From Stercorarius parasiticus (Eukaryota > Chordata > Aves > Charadriiformes > Stercorariidae): a DNA stretch of 64,000 nucleotides. The notes beneath the pieces were generated by a model. The model saw nothing but the letters and a program-made list of their open reading frames with translations. It had not been told where the DNA came from and did not search any database. Position 1 is the first letter of the stretch. Every line of letters begins with the position of its first letter. Position numbers and translations under genes: made by a program. The stretch lies in assembly GCA_013396915.1 (NCBI GenBank), contig VWZL01004340.1, positions 372,001 through 436,000 of the forward strand, read 5' to 3'. Of the stretch, positions 12,601 to 27,600 are shown one piece after another.

Positions 12601-15600
12601 CCTACCCCCTGACCACTAAAACAAGGACTTAGCCTGCCAAGGGCATACTTTTACAAACAACCTCTTGGGATGGAAGAAGCTCACCTGAAAGAGGAGCTGG
12701 AATGTGAAATGACAGCTTCTGTGCAAACACTCCATTGTCTTCCCCAGGGAGAGGCTAGTATATGAGTTGGACTCAACGGGAGAGCTGCTAGTTGATCTGG
12801 GGTCCGACCAAACTTCGTGCCATAACCCATTCAGTGGGGGATACTATCCAGTACAGCTTGGCTTTGAGGAAGCAAAGCAGCTCCTTTCCAGCAATCCAGG
12901 GAAGTTCCGGACCCTGGTACAAGAGAGGTAAATGTTTTGGCAATACATCTTTTTAACCTTTAAATTTATTTGCTCTGCAAGCGATCAGATCTTTGTCTTT
13001 CTTGCAAGAAGTTTCTGTTCTTTGATATTTCAGTAGAAATCTAGAGTAGAGCTACAGTACTAATAACTCCCAACTATCAGCTATCACTCAGAATCTGTCA
13101 GACATTACTTTTTAGGAATAGTCTCTAGCGTATAAGATCAGAAGTCTGCACACTAATGATTTATTTCACTTCTATAAATTCCTAAATTGCATTCGGTTTT
13201 AAAAATCTGGGACAATAACTACAATTCCACGTAGTCTACCAGTTGATTTAGGCTCACTGAATAGAGCATAAAAACCCAATGGGTTAGCCAGAAAGTCCAA
13301 CCAGCCTACCATGCCTCCAGCTGTGGCCAGAAATGGTTCTTTAGGGAAGGATATGAGGAGGGGACAATTTTCCCCAATCACTACTCCCAGCTTGCTGCAA
13401 CTGTAACTAAGTTCCGTTTAGCATCTTGATTTCAGGGAGCTACTCCTGATTGACAAATTTGCAAGGGAAGTTGCAACTGGACATTATAAAGAGGGCAATT
13501 TGGCATAACTTATACATAAAGAATTATGGACCAGAGGCAGCAAGCTGTACTGTTGTTACCAACTGGTACTTTGGAGACTGTATGGCTCCTACTCTGGCTT
13601 TGTTCACCTTGAACATTCCTGCTGGAGACCTTTTTCCAGTAGAAGGTAGAATATTGGCATGTAATCTGTTTCACTTTGGATGAGGGACCTACGAGGACCT
13701 TTCCAGTTCCCCAATTCTGTATCATACTACTCTAAGACAAAGGGAACAGAAACGTAAATTTCTGGAAGGGACTAATTTCTAACAAGCTAGCTATGACCTA
13801 AAAAAAAAGGCAAGTTCATTAGCAAGCACTGATTTACATCTCTAGAGTTCTAAGAGAGGTTACACCTATGCATGTACGACTCCATATGCAACTATGCACT
13901 GAGATTAGAACTAGATAATATTAAGCGGAAATGGTATCACAGAGAGCAGTCCAGAGTATGCTCCACTACTGGAAACAAAGGGAAAATTGGGCTGTTTTGG
14001 CCAAGGGAGAGGCCAGAACAGTGATGCTTAGCCATTTTCAGTTTTTCTGTCTCTGCTTACTTTCTCTGTGAACTTCTTACACTGTTTTGCAGTTTTCTGT
14101 TACTACCTTCCAACCTCAGAGCTGGCTGCATTTCTTTGCTGAAGGACGTGACCCCTCTCTGCTAATTAATGAAGTTCCCTTAATGACTGTAAATCACTTC
14201 AAGATTTGGGGATAACGTGCTACAGAAACTGAAAGCATCTCAATTGATATCTTGAGTTTATGTCTGAATTTCTATGGGGTCTTTCCATTCAATCTGTCTC
14301 CCCCTACTCCCTTTAGTGAGTTCATGATGTTATTCTTTTTGATATTTTTATCAATCTCAAAATTAACTTTTTCCTCCTTTATTTCAGTCTGAAGAGACAA
14401 GTGGCTGCTATTAACAGACTAGCTGATAAGGGCATGTTTTTTTGGGATTATGGCAATGCTTTTCTCTTGGAAGCTCAAAGGGCTGGTGAGTAGATCCTGG
14501 AGTTGTTAGGTGTAAACAAGGACAATTCTGCATGCATCTTCACAGCTGTATATTTTGGTAGGATAGGGTTGGCCGCTGTGTTATGCTAACTCTTTAGTCT
14601 CTCTCCTTCTCTTGTTCTCTGAGACCCCTGAACTCCTATGTGGCTGAGGCAGAGCCTTCATGGGAACCCAGCTGCAGTCTGCTTTTACATTTTACATAGT
14701 TTTTCTTCATCAAGTCACTGGCTATTAAAATTCTTTTGCAGGTGCTGATGTTGAGAAAAAAGGAGCCAATAAAACAGAATTTCGATATCCTTCCTATGTT
14801 CAGCACATCATGGGGTATGTTGGGAGTTTGGAATAAAGCATTCGGGTGCCTTGTGACTCCCTCTGTTTAGGGGGAGAGTAATACAGAGATTCCACTTATT
14901 GCAAATCTTGCAGCGTACTATAAGTGATGAAAAGGAGTCAACAGTAGCAGTAGGAAAACTGATCTCACAGGTGATGTTCTTATTTTTTTTCCACTCTGGA
15001 GTAATGGCTGTAAGCATCATGCTCATGTTTTCTATTGGCTTCCTTAGGGTTACTACTTGCATTTTCCTGTGTACAGGGGAAAAGAAGAGCCAGACCTGGA
15101 GGGATGTGTTGTATGTGTTTAACATAAGTAAACTCTGACAGCAGAGATTTTGCTAATATTTTGTCCTGAAAGGCGTGGCATGTCTTGATAATTTGGTGCA
15201 AAGCTTTATCCTTTTTAGAGTTAAAAGGTCTTATAAAAGCAGACACCAGATGCATGAACAGTAAGCTAAAACATTGCCAAATCAAAACTCTTCACTCCTT
15301 TACATGAACAGCTGCATTTTCTCTTTTGTTGCATCAATTTTCCTTAAGCAGTTCTACCCAAGAGAATAGCCCAAGTCACAACCTCAAACTGTAAATACAT
15401 GCAACTTCACTTCTGGGTGCTAAAAATGAAGAGCTTGTCTCTTCAGAGCAGCAGAGCTCAATTCCAAACCATCAAAGCCTCTGTCTACATTGAAGTTAAA
15501 AGCACATCTGAAATAGGACACTCTTCTACCCATGTTGGTGACTACCTCCTACCCAAGCTGTGCATACTGCTTGTAGAAAAAGCTGAGCTCAGGAGATCTG

Positions 15601-18600
15601 TTGTGGGTCTGGGTTTATAACACCTTTTGCCTCTGACTCATGCTTAACTTGCCTGTACCATGTGAATAAGAGCTTGGGCATAGAGTAAGGCACCAACCAG
15701 ATTAGATCTCTTCTTCTGGAACTCAACTGAAGCGCGCCTTACTATTGTGTGTAAGCAATGTGGACAGCAAATGAGGCTGGACTAAAGCGCTTGTTCAGAA
15801 CCTACACTTGTCCGATAATGTAGATGTACTCAGAATTAGCCTGGGTTAAGGATAAAAAGACCAGGAAGGAGGGAGAGTATATTTAATGAAATAAAAGAAA
15901 AATTGCAATTCATCTGATGATGCACCTGTTTGATTAAACTGCCCAACGTTTCTATCAGAATTCTGGCCTGGCTGTATTCTTATATGGCAGTCAATGGCTG
16001 CGTGAAACAGCACTGTTTAATTTCTCAATTAATGGTCCTTGATGCTTCTGTTTAGATTAGTTCATTGAAAATGTTTCAAATTCTTCCGTCTCCAGCTAAT
16101 GAAAGAAAAGCACTGCTAGGAGCCAGGATAAATAAGGAAAGAATTTCAACTATCTCTTAATGAAACATGTTCTCTTCCCAGGGACATTTTTTCCCTGGGA
16201 TTTGGGCCATTCCGCTGGGTTTGTACCTCAGGTGACCCACAAGATCTTGCTACCACTGACTCAATTGCCATGTCTGTGCTGGAAGACTCTATACGTCAGG
16301 GAGGTAAGACACCATCCCATGGCCCCGTCACTGGGGGTGCTTTTGGGGAGAAAAGGAAACTGAGACTTGTGAAATGTGTGTTAGCTTTTGGCTGAAACCA
16401 TAGAAAGCAGTCTCTTGCCTGTTCCACGTGGGCAGGAAATCTTGCTATTCTCCAAACTCCTGCAAGGAGTGTAACCAGTACGTAAAATGTAAAAACACCA
16501 TGTAGAGAGGTTATTGATCCCAAAGCTATTGTTGCAATTTTGGCTAAGAGCCTTTCTTTTCATTTGCTACAGATTTTCCTGCACTTTGTCACCTTAAACT
16601 TTCAGGCAAACACTATCTTTCATCAACAGGTCTCCAAGGGTTTTTGAAAGGAGTCAAATTGCTTTGCCCCTGTCTCACAGGGGAATGAGGCATGGGAATC
16701 TCAGGAGGTTTTTAAGAGGCTAGCTAGCAGATCAGTGGCCGGAAACTCAGGTTTCATGGGTGTGGTGCTCCATCCAGTGTCATTTATTTGTGATTACAAT
16801 TTTGAGGTCTTCCTTTTTTGTTGTTTGTTAATAAATTGACAGCTGCTTCTGCTTGGTTCCACCAGCAATCTGGAATATCTGCATGGCTCTGTATGCTACT
16901 CTAGTATCTAGGAGTTACGCTGTCATTCGCTCTTCCCTATCCCTGAAAATGGGCTGTTACTGTTATCCCCTGCTTACGAATGGGAACGGAGACAAAGCTA
17001 ACTTTGTGTCAGCAAACATGAATCCCCATCTCCCAGGTTGCAATGGAAGGCCCGACTGTTTTCCCTTTGTCTACTTTTACAGTAACTGGACAGCAGACTC
17101 AAAGACTTAAGTGTCATTGTCCCCTAGCACTGAAGTCCTCAGCTCTTCCGTTTCCAGAGAGTGGAGCTTTATGCTTCTCAGAATCAAAGAAGGGATCAGA
17201 AGGAAATGGATCACAAATCCAAAGCATATTTTAAGCAGAGGAGAGCATAATATTTTTGTCTGATAATATTGAAATATTTTTTGCTTCTTTTGTGAGAGAC
17301 ATCATTGAAATATGAATAGAAGTATGAAAATTTTGAATGTTCTGGAACAGTTAGTATTGCAAGGACCTAGGGTGGTATTTCTGAAAAGGTTATACCACAT
17401 CCAGATATGTCTCTCATTTGAAACAAAGCTACTGTTGTCTTCCTATAACGTAAGGCTGGTGTCCAGCCTCCCCTTCCACCCAAGAGCTGAATTATTGATA
17501 GAGTGGGTCTGACCCTGCAAGGTCCTTAGTTCTGTCTATTCTCCTAAACTTTCCTTAGGAGTCATCTTCAAGAAATAGCACAGGAGCATGAGGTGTTTTT
17601 AATGCAATGGCCCAGAAGTGCCTACCCTGTTCTATGCATATTGAAACTTTCATGTTTTTAAACCCGGTCCATCAACTTAATTTAAGGGAGGATGAAATTC
17701 AGTTCTGTAGTGCTGGATCTATCTTCAAGTTCGCAGTAATTTTTCTGCTGTGTACTGCAATATCCAGTCATCTTCTCTCAAGATTGGACTGATGCATGGC
17801 CTTTGGATGGCTTGCATTGCAAGACTAGGAAATGAATCAGTTCCTGCGTGTACAATAACGTGTGGGTGTTTATATAGATGGCAATGTAAAGCTGGGGAGA
17901 AGGGTCTCTTCCACAAACAAAAAGCATTGGACTCTTGCACTTATATTCTTAATTTAAATGAAAAATGACATTTGAAAAATCCCAACAGGTGAAAAAAGGC
18001 TTCAGGCAAGGCTATTATTGGATTGGCTGTTGTCTTTGGCAGGACAATGGGAATAGGACTTCAAAGAGAAATGAAAACAGAATTTGGCCAGAAAATAAAC
18101 AGCCATTCATGGATTCATGTTCTTCAGTATTCCACTTGCTGCCCACTTCCTATGGGACCTGGATATCCTCACACATATATACAGGGTCTGGATATCCTCA
18201 CACATATATACATCTAAAATCTGAACCTACCTTTAATTTTATAACAAACTCTGTTATGAAGGCTGAGTGAAAACTCCACAGAGCTCAAGTCTGCTGCATT
18301 CCAAGTCTAAACTTTTGACCTGGTCTTGAGTCCAATGTTAACTATTCTTCTCCTTTTGTGGAGATGAATTTTTGCACTTAAACCTCACAAATTGTGAAAA
18401 AGTCCTATGTAGTTTTATTATCTGCTTCCACTCTTAAGGTGCCCAAGCTTCTAAGTTAGCCTTTGCAGGAGAGATGCAGCACTGATGACTGGAGTGTAAC
18501 TTGGATTTACGACCTCTGTGGTAGTTTGAAGGCTGAGCTGATGCATAACAACAATACAGATCTCCCAAGAGCAAGGGGAGCTGAACTCTGTGTTGATGAG

Positions 18601-21600
18601 GACTGTTCCTCTGAGTACAGAATGCTTTCTAGTATCTTTTAAGCCCTAAATAAGTACAAGGGCCTATGAAACACCAGAAGGAACGCAGTAGCTTGCCTGA
18701 CTTCAAAACATATTCCTGTTGGGGTGGGGAGGCGGAGGCAGCAGTTTAGCAAATGAGATGCATGGAGCTACAGGTCTTTCTAGAAAGACCTGTAAGATAT
18801 TTTTCAACTGCAGAAAGTAAGACTAAATAAAAGGGAGGATTCTTCAGGGATAACTGATGAAATCCAACTTTGGAGGCACCACACTTTGGGACACAGAATA
18901 TGACTGTTTATTGGAGCTGGCTGGGAGGGACAGATGTGCTGTGTTGAGATATGTCCTTGTAGCCAGTATTCTCATCTGGCGTCTCTTCTGGATGTGTTCT
19001 ATAGAACTAACAGACAGTAAGATTTTTTCTATAAGGCTGTGCAGTGCGAAGTATAAAATATGGTAAGTACTCTCTGAGACAGCTTATAAAAGTGATAGAA
19101 AGGAACTCGTTCTCTGGTATTCTAGAGTAACTCCTGTAAACTCTCATTAGATATCTCTAAGAACCTAAGTGAATACTACCCATTACCTTCTAGAAGATTC
19201 CTTAAAGCTTATAAATGGCAGCACAATCCTACTAGGACAGCACTAGCAGATGTTTCATCTTTCACTCCCTGCAAAGCTAAGAGCTGACATGTTAATCCTC
19301 ATTGCAGAGTTTAGAAGCTATCACTTGGAGCCAACCCCTAAAGCACTGACAGCTCTCTTTAGGATCATTAAAGGCCTCTGTGTGGAAGGCCTGCCCCTGC
19401 AGGAATGAGCATATTTTACATTTCCTTTTAACAATGTGTTTAGCCTGGGTTAAATATGAGTACCTTGCCTTTTCCTCTTTCCTTTTTCTAGTTTTACTAT
19501 GCATATCTGCTGACATATTGCCTAGTGGAAAGACAGTAGTCTAAACACTCTTCACAGTTACCAGGGACAACTTCAAGTTAGCAGTGTGCAGTTTCTCTGG
19601 TTTGACTGACTTCCAAGCATAAGTTGTATGTACATTACAATTTGACTTGAAAATGGGTGAGAGTTGGAAAGTGATGGGGAACGTGCTCTCTTGGCATCTG
19701 CAGAAATGATTATAACTCGAAGCTCCGATGCATGAGCAAATCACTGTGGCTTAGCATGCTGACACACGCCAGCTGAGCCCCGGTCACTGACCATATCTCT
19801 CACAACAAGGTAATGTGATGTAGCTTAGCCCCCAGAGAAAGAGCCTACGGGCAGTAACTTCTTCAGCCTCTGCAACCTCATCTGAGCTCACACACAGCCT
19901 GCGTGGAAAGGCCTAACTGTAAATGCCCCCAAAATTAAGACAGTCAGACAACGCTTCTGACCCATTCCATACCCCCTCTCCCTTTTATTACTCACTTGCT
20001 GCAGGTGGTGCCATGACTTTGGAGGCAGCTGATTGTACTGAGCTCACCGTGTATCTGACAGATACATGCCGTATTTCACTTGCCTTTCACTTCAAATGTC
20101 TTTATTCTTACTCCTCTTAGGTTTGGCTGGTTGAGATGGAATGGTACAGATATAAATGAGAAGAGAAGCTGGAGAACATAAAACCATTACATATAATTTT
20201 CTTCTTAAAAAATAACATATATATCTAAACAAGGTGGAAGGTGGTTTTACACATAAAATAGCTACTCCATAAAAAGTTTTCCTGTGCAGTTTGTGCTCTG
20301 TAGTAATGCAAAGCAACATACCTCAGTTCGTAGAGTAAGAGACCCCGGTTTTGTCTTGGCATAAAAACATTCACGTGGGCCCTTCAGTACAGAGCAACTG
20401 CTCTGCTATAAATTCATATCCCAGCATTGGTGTAACTTAGCCTCAAGTATGTATTGCCAGCTGCTTCTGAGAAGTTCTGCTGGCTGACTCAAAGGAATTA
20501 TTTACTACCTGATGCAAGACGGGGCTGTAGTACCCACTGTCACGGAGTTTGCTAAAGCTACTAATTTAGCAGATGCTCAGAAAGGGATTGGGCGTTTAGT
20601 AGGCATCAAGCCAGGTGACCAAAAATGAACCCATATTTCAAGGTTTAATTTAGTTTGCTAAAGATCTGAATGGGAGTTATCATTCCAGCTGTCTCCTGGG
20701 TGACATACCATACCTTCCTCTAAATATGTGGTACCAGTTACTGCATCAGCTGCACAGAAGATTCTATATATCATTTCCTATATGCGTGCTTGTATCTGAG
20801 AGTAGAATTTGACTTCCTAGTGCTGTCAGATGAATTAAATTAAATTTAGAGCATATTGCATTCATTTTCAAAACCTCTTTTCTTTTCTTACTTTCTCTTG
20901 CAAGTGAGCACATCTGTGAAGCAGCAGTACCATGACAACATCCGCTGGATTCGGGAAGCTGGAAGGCACAGCTTGGTAAGTGCACAACCTCCTTCAGCAC
21001 ATGTGACTTCTCGTGGTCCAGAATGCAGTTTTGGAATCCCAGAGTGAAAAGCAGGAATGGCCGTGAATGAAAACACTGGCTGTAACTCCCAGGGCTGAGA
21101 ACTTAAACATCTCTCCACAGCAGGGTTTCAGGGTGAGCTGCAGTAGTTCTTTCCCTTCTCTTCCTCATCTTGAAATGCTCGAATACTCCAGCAATATCTA
21201 GTCTGGGGTCAATAATTCACCCTACACCTCATTTGTAGCTACCTTTCATGCAGAGCACTATTCAAAATGTCCTTCTAGGTGTTGTTTTGGCCCAGCCTCT
21301 TCATGCCTGCAGTTTCCAGGACCCTTTTTAAAACAGGTGATGAGGCCAAAGAACTGCCGCCCTTTTGCACTGTGGGAAGCAGGATGCCAGTGAAGCATCC
21401 TTTGTTTTTCTTTTAGGGCAGACTCTCGCTGTGAAGATAACCGGTAACACTGCCGGGCTCACATGTACTCTCCTCATCTGGAAGCCAGATTGGTCTGTGG
21501 GGTAAAAGCTGGAGAGGAGCATAGCTGTGCAGCACAGATGTTCTTTGCCATTCTTTGCCATTCCATGTTTCTCTTCCCTTCCAGCCCACCATCACCAGTT

Positions 21601-24600
21601 CCAAACCTCTGCTTCTCTGCTGTTGATAAGGGATTTGTTGATAGAGGGATTATAGCCTAGCAATCAGGTTGATTTAAAAAGTGGGATTTGTTGGACAGTA
21701 GCAGCTGAATACAGAAATAAATCTCACTGATTGTGTGAGGGGAGATAAAACTCAGTTCAAAGAGGGACTTTAATTTCTTTTTTTCTGGAAACTGGATGTT
21801 GACGAAGAAATAATCTTCACTTTCTCCTACAGAAGGGGTCAATCCTGTGACTTCATTTGTCTGGGGCCCGAAGATAAGCCAGTTGTACAGAGAACCTTAT
21901 CGCTCTGGCATTTTTATTTTCCAGGTTGTTGGCTCTCAAGCTAGAATCTTATATTCCGATCAGAGAGGTCGTGTGTCTATAGCTGTGGCTATTAATCGAG
22001 CGATTTCCGAAGGAAGGATTAAGGTTTGTCTTTTTTGTCTTGACATGGACCAGTAATTGTGTTTAGTATCTGAGACTGGCGTGGCAGGTGGGAAAGGAGA
22101 AAGTCTCAACCAGTGAGAGTAGAAGTGCCTGCCACTTACATGGGACCAGGATTCTGTTAGCGTGAATTAGAGCTAAGTCCTCCTCTCTGCCTGTTACCAG
22201 TATTGCGCTACATTATAGAAGTGAGATGGGTTTAGAAACTCTCTGAAATAAGCTACCTTTTATTTCATGTTGGGAATCTACCTTATTTTCTATTTGGGCA
22301 TCTACAAGCACAACATATCCTGTTGTGATTTGCTGAAAACACAAGGCAGGGAGTGTAACTCCTTAGCAATGCCCCAAACATTTAATGTACAAGCGATTGT
22401 GCCACTGCCCAGTGCTTCTTGCCCTCTGTCCCTCACGTTCAGCCGTATTAAGACTACAACCAGCTCTGCAATCAATTTTCATTTGCATTGCGTGTGTGAG
22501 TGAAGAAAATCATTAGGCTTGATGCTGCCAATCTAGTGTGTAATGAGTAATATCTTAATCATCTGAATAAAATCCCACTGTAAAAGTACATATTATGGGC
22601 AAGACTGTATAGGGATTTTCTAAGTTCTTCATGAGTATTTTAGGTAGATGTACAACGTGACATCCTGGGGGACCAAAATCCTGAAGGTACCACTCAGTAA
22701 TTATACCCATTACTTGCTGTGTGTACTGCAGCATCAGACCAAGACATGTTCACTCGTTCATCTCCATCTCTTTTATAGCTGAATTACAATTACCCTTTTT
22801 AGAGGGGCAAACTCAAGTAAAACTTAGAATGGATTCTAGCTAGAAAAGGTCTGATTTTTGTTACTCAGAAAACGTTTGTTAAAATACTTCAAATGCTGTT
22901 GACCTTCTCAGTATTCAAAATGAACGTCACTGCAAGCTAGTCTCAAAAAATAAACCTGAGCAGACAGAGCACTCCCTTGGAGCTGTGACTGACAAGGTCA
23001 CACTCCCAGGCCCTTTAGATTTTGTTGCGTCCCTTTTTTTTCGTTTCTGCAAATCCCCATTCCCCTCTCGCAAGCTGCGTGCTCCTGTCTATTTTCGATG
23101 ACTTTCTAATTCACTGCCAGCATAAATCAGAGCCAGCTAATTCCAGACCGCACCACGCCAAGAGTGAATTACTCTCATATAAACCCTGTGCACGGCAAAT
23201 GCTAATGAAGACCTGCAAGCTGGTCTAGATCCATACTGTCAGTTAAATTCCAGACTAAGAAAGGACTTGTTTGAGCTATATGAAATCACTGATTTTCATT
23301 GTTAACTTAGTTTGGGTCTTGAAATCTTCCAAAATAATGAACAAGTGTAAAACTTCTTACTGTTAGTTTTAATTTTTAACAGCAAACAAGAACTATTTTT
23401 GAATGAAGATTTTTTGCACGCTGAAATGTCTTTGAAATGTCAGCAAAGAAATGCTCAGGTGAAATAGCCATAGTGCTTCCCCTCTTCTGCCTGCCCTCCT
23501 TTGAGGAGGCCATTGGCATAAAAACAAGCTCTTGTTCTTAGTTATGAAAGGATGGTGGCTTTCATGAAGAGTATGTGAACAAGTGTTTTATAATAATTAA
23601 TAGCAGGCAGAGAATGTGTTTCAGGGGGTTTAGGAGAAGGGATGAAGCTGAGGTTTGAAATGACAGACATGAATTCAGCAAATGATGATCCTCGGTAGCA
23701 TTGACAGCCCGTGAATGATTCCATTTTCTTGTCCTTGGCTTTCTGCAGGCTCCAGTCGTCCTCAGCAGAGATCACCATGATGTGAGTGGGACCGACAGTC
23801 CTTACAGAGAAACATCAAACATTTACGATGGATCAGCCTTTTGTGCAGGTCAGTAGAGCAGCTGAGGCTTGTCTGTCCGGGCAAACCAGGAAATTGCTTT
23901 AAAAGATAAATCGGGTTTTTATGCAACATTTAAAAAATGTTTTTGTTTAACCCTTTAATCCCAATTAATCAGGTTTCCTGAGAAGCTTTGTGGGATTTAA
24001 TACTGATACAGACATGAATGTGGAGCTAATTAAATAGGAGAGGTCCAGAACAGTGCTGAAAACTCAATGAAGATGCACCAGATTTACCTGAATGTAAATG
24101 GAGAGCAGTCTATCTCAGGACTGTATCTTCTGTTTGATTTTAATTTTGCACCTCGCTATTTCAAGGAGCTGATCTGAGCAGAATTACAGCTGTATTTCCT
24201 TGGGATCTACAAAACAAAAATCAGGTCTATGATGGTATTTTGCTTAAAGCAAAAAGATTCACAGCGGTGTTCATTTCGTTGCCTGACAGTCTGGAGTTTC
24301 TGAAAGGAACTTTTCTGGTCATAAAGGAACATGCTTCAATAGTAAAAACATAAGAATGGAAGTCAGGCGTTCTGGATTAGACTCCAAGCCTTGTTGCTCA
24401 CTTACAGTGTGACTGTGGGCAAATCATGTAGGTTTGCTATACAAAAGGAGCCTTTAATTCTGCACACCTGACCTGAGCTAAACAGGCTCTGCTTTTAAGT
24501 TTGTGAAATATTAGAAAAATAAACCCAAGAAATATCAGATTGGAGACCTGAAAAAAAATGTGTGAAGCACTAAGCAATTTGTAACCTAAATCTTCCTCAA

Positions 24601-27600
24601 TTTTCCATCCATAAAGTGGAAATTATGATAACAGCTTTTGCCCGGTAGTGTTTCCGCATGTCACGAACTGACAGTCACAAAGTGGCTTGAGATTGGAGGA
24701 TACAAGCTGCTGTAGAGGGAGAAATTATGATAGAGATAGCTGAGCATATTGAATTACTTCCATTATGGGAATTCATAATGGCTCAATTTTAAGGAGGAAA
24801 GTTCCCTGCTATCTTAACTGGATTTCCTGATGAAATGAGGCTTTTAGCTGTGTCTATCAGTCCCACTTCAACACTTTCTGAGTATGTTGGCTAGTTCTAA
24901 TAGGCCAGATGGATGGATGCCTCAAATAATGTTTGGTTCTGACAAGCTGTGAGAAAATGGTGCAGCTGCACAGAGAAGAGCAATCCAAAGCAATGTCTCC
25001 ACCAAAGGGCTTAGCAGTGTAAGGAAACCTCAGGCAGTGCCCTCAGAAGAGAGGAATAGAAATAAGGCTTGCTAAAACCCCACTGCTCATCATGCTATGT
25101 GTTTTTCTTTGCATTTTGTGGTTTACATGAACCATTTGCCTTCTCCAAGGGCTTATGTAAAGCTATTGACCACTGATTTCACTGGTCTTTGAAACCAAGC
25201 CTAACCCTGTTTTACCAGATGAGCCTCTGGAGGTAATAAAAGAACAGCTTAGGTCTTCCTCTCTCCCTTCTTTCCTGTTCTTTTAATACCACATTTCAGC
25301 TGGTTCAGTTGAAATTGGCTCCTCTCTAGCACACAGTAATTTTCCAGAGTGTTTGCCTGCCTTATTTTGTTTTGCAGTGAGTACCTCAGCCTGATCCTTG
25401 GCAAACGTGGGTCATCGCTGCTTGGCAAACTGTAGTTCAGCACAGACATCTGCACAGTTTGTGACCTTTATCGAAGCCAAGGAGCAGCACATTGTTGCAT
25501 CAGTAGTCCACTTGCCATGCTTCTTGTCCAACCTCCGCTCTTACCATGCTAGCGGCTGAGGAAGAAATCTGTGCGTTTTTAGAATATGGGGATTTTGATC
25601 TCTCCCACTCCCTCTTGACAGCACTGTAATTATGATAATTGGGTTATTAAAGTGACATAATGCCAGATGAAAGATGCCATAATGGGGCTTTTGACAGGGT
25701 TTAACATAGATTAGTGCTCAAGTAAACTCATTTTTCCATCAGACACGTAACAACTGTGGGTCTGCAAATGTGGCTGGTGGGGATATTGCTGTTTGTCTCA
25801 TTTTTTGCTGTTAAAAGCACAGCAAATGATCTATTAAATCTGTCCTGAATTAAATCTGGAGAAACGTTTTCAGTAAATTTTACCCTGTTATCCTCTGTGC
25901 GTACCTCTTTCTACCCTCTGGGTATCTTCTTTAGCACAAATTCTAGTGAACATATAAAATTCTAGTGAACATTTCAGTGGAAATCATGCATTTGACATTA
26001 GTCAAATCACATTTGTCTGCTAAATTATTTTTCTTTTTTTTTTTCTTTAAACAAAAGGAACCTCCTGTGTGATTTCAACCATTCATGTTCAGGGTAAAAT
26101 TCCCCCATGTCCAGAGAATCGGGGCCAAATATCAATTTCATCCCAACTGTGTTCCCAAAATGCAACTCCTCAGCTTTATACTGGCTCTCCGCACAGGGCT
26201 GAATTAACCCTGCAGTCTGATCTGAAAATACTTCAGGCTTCTGAGAATTGCAAAGTGTGTAGTTTTCCAGGTGTCCCCCTCATTTTGAGACCTTCCACAT
26301 GGATGTGTCCAGATTGTTCTTCCATGACTGAGGCATCCCCAAGGAAAGGATTGTATCTCTCCCCACCCTCAGGAGGTATCTCCCAGCTGTGGAATAGTTA
26401 AGTTCTTCAACTGCTTGAATTGGATCACAAACACAGAAAGCACCAGAGCCCTCACAATCCACAATGTGGAACTGGCATTTGCAGTGTAGGGGCAAAGAGT
26501 GGGAGGAAAATCTCTCTTGCCTGTTCCTCCCAAGAATGAGATGCTCACTGTGTATCTGTGAGAGAAGCTGTGAGTAGACCCTGCCTCCAGCACTGCCTTC
26601 ACACAGCCATAATCAAAGTGCCAGTGGAAGGAGTGAGCACCACGACATAAAAATGAATGCAGCATGTCAGAGAGCCATAACACCTTTCTTCTCCTCCTAG
26701 ATATGGCGGTGCAAAATTTCGTAGGAGATGCGTTCAGAGGAGCGACCTGGGTCGCATTGCACAATGGTGGTGGAGTTGGCTGGTAAGACCTTATTTGTTT
26801 CTAAAGCGGGACTCTCAATCCCGTTACCGCTGCTGCGTGCGTGCGTGTGGGGAGGAGAGGCAGGAGGAGAGCTGCAGAAAAGATGTCTGTATTACTGGAG
26901 TGGTACAATATCACAATTACTGGAAGGATGGGTTTGGAGACAAGGGCTGAAAGGATGTACAATAAGGTAAAGTGTGGTGTCGTATGAGGCTTTTTTAATT
27001 AATGCCCATATGTCTAGAAAAAGTGTTTTGGACATTGGCCACAGTTTGGAGAACTTCATTTGCCAAACAAGGACAGTCTGCCTTGGTCTTTCTGAACAGA
27101 TCCAGCTTCCAAAGTTGTCTTCACACATCCACAGCCAGAGTGTTAGTGGATGGATTATGTTTAGGTTTCCCCTTAAGCTGTATTTAAATCTGTGACCTTA
27201 GGACCCCAATATAAACGCCCATGTGCTAAAGTGCAACGAGGGGTTATTGATACAAAGCAGCCCAGGTGCCAGCAAACCCCCCAGTCTTCTTTCTCCCCTT
27301 GCTCGTGCCTGGTAGGGTAAAATACCACAGCCAAGCAGGGACTGGATTAAACGCCTCCTCCACATAAGATGCACAACTAAGAGCACTGCCTAAAATGAGA
27401 AGCAGGATGAAAGAAATATCATGTGTGGAGAGGAAACGAATCTCCTTCCTATGCCACTAAAAGGTTACTCTGGATTGGCAGAGGTGTAGGGAAAAGGAGA
27501 GCCTGGCCACACTGCAGTCTTCAGTTCTGGTTTGTTCCTTCCAGCAAAGTCTCTCCCATTTGCAGTCATATCCTCATTTTGTGGTGTCGCCAGTCAAAAG

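Noticed and set aside
26369..26764. 131-codon minus-strand frame overlapping the UROC1 exon at 26701
   Set aside because: Antisense to a well-supported conserved exon and its flank; no domain seen.
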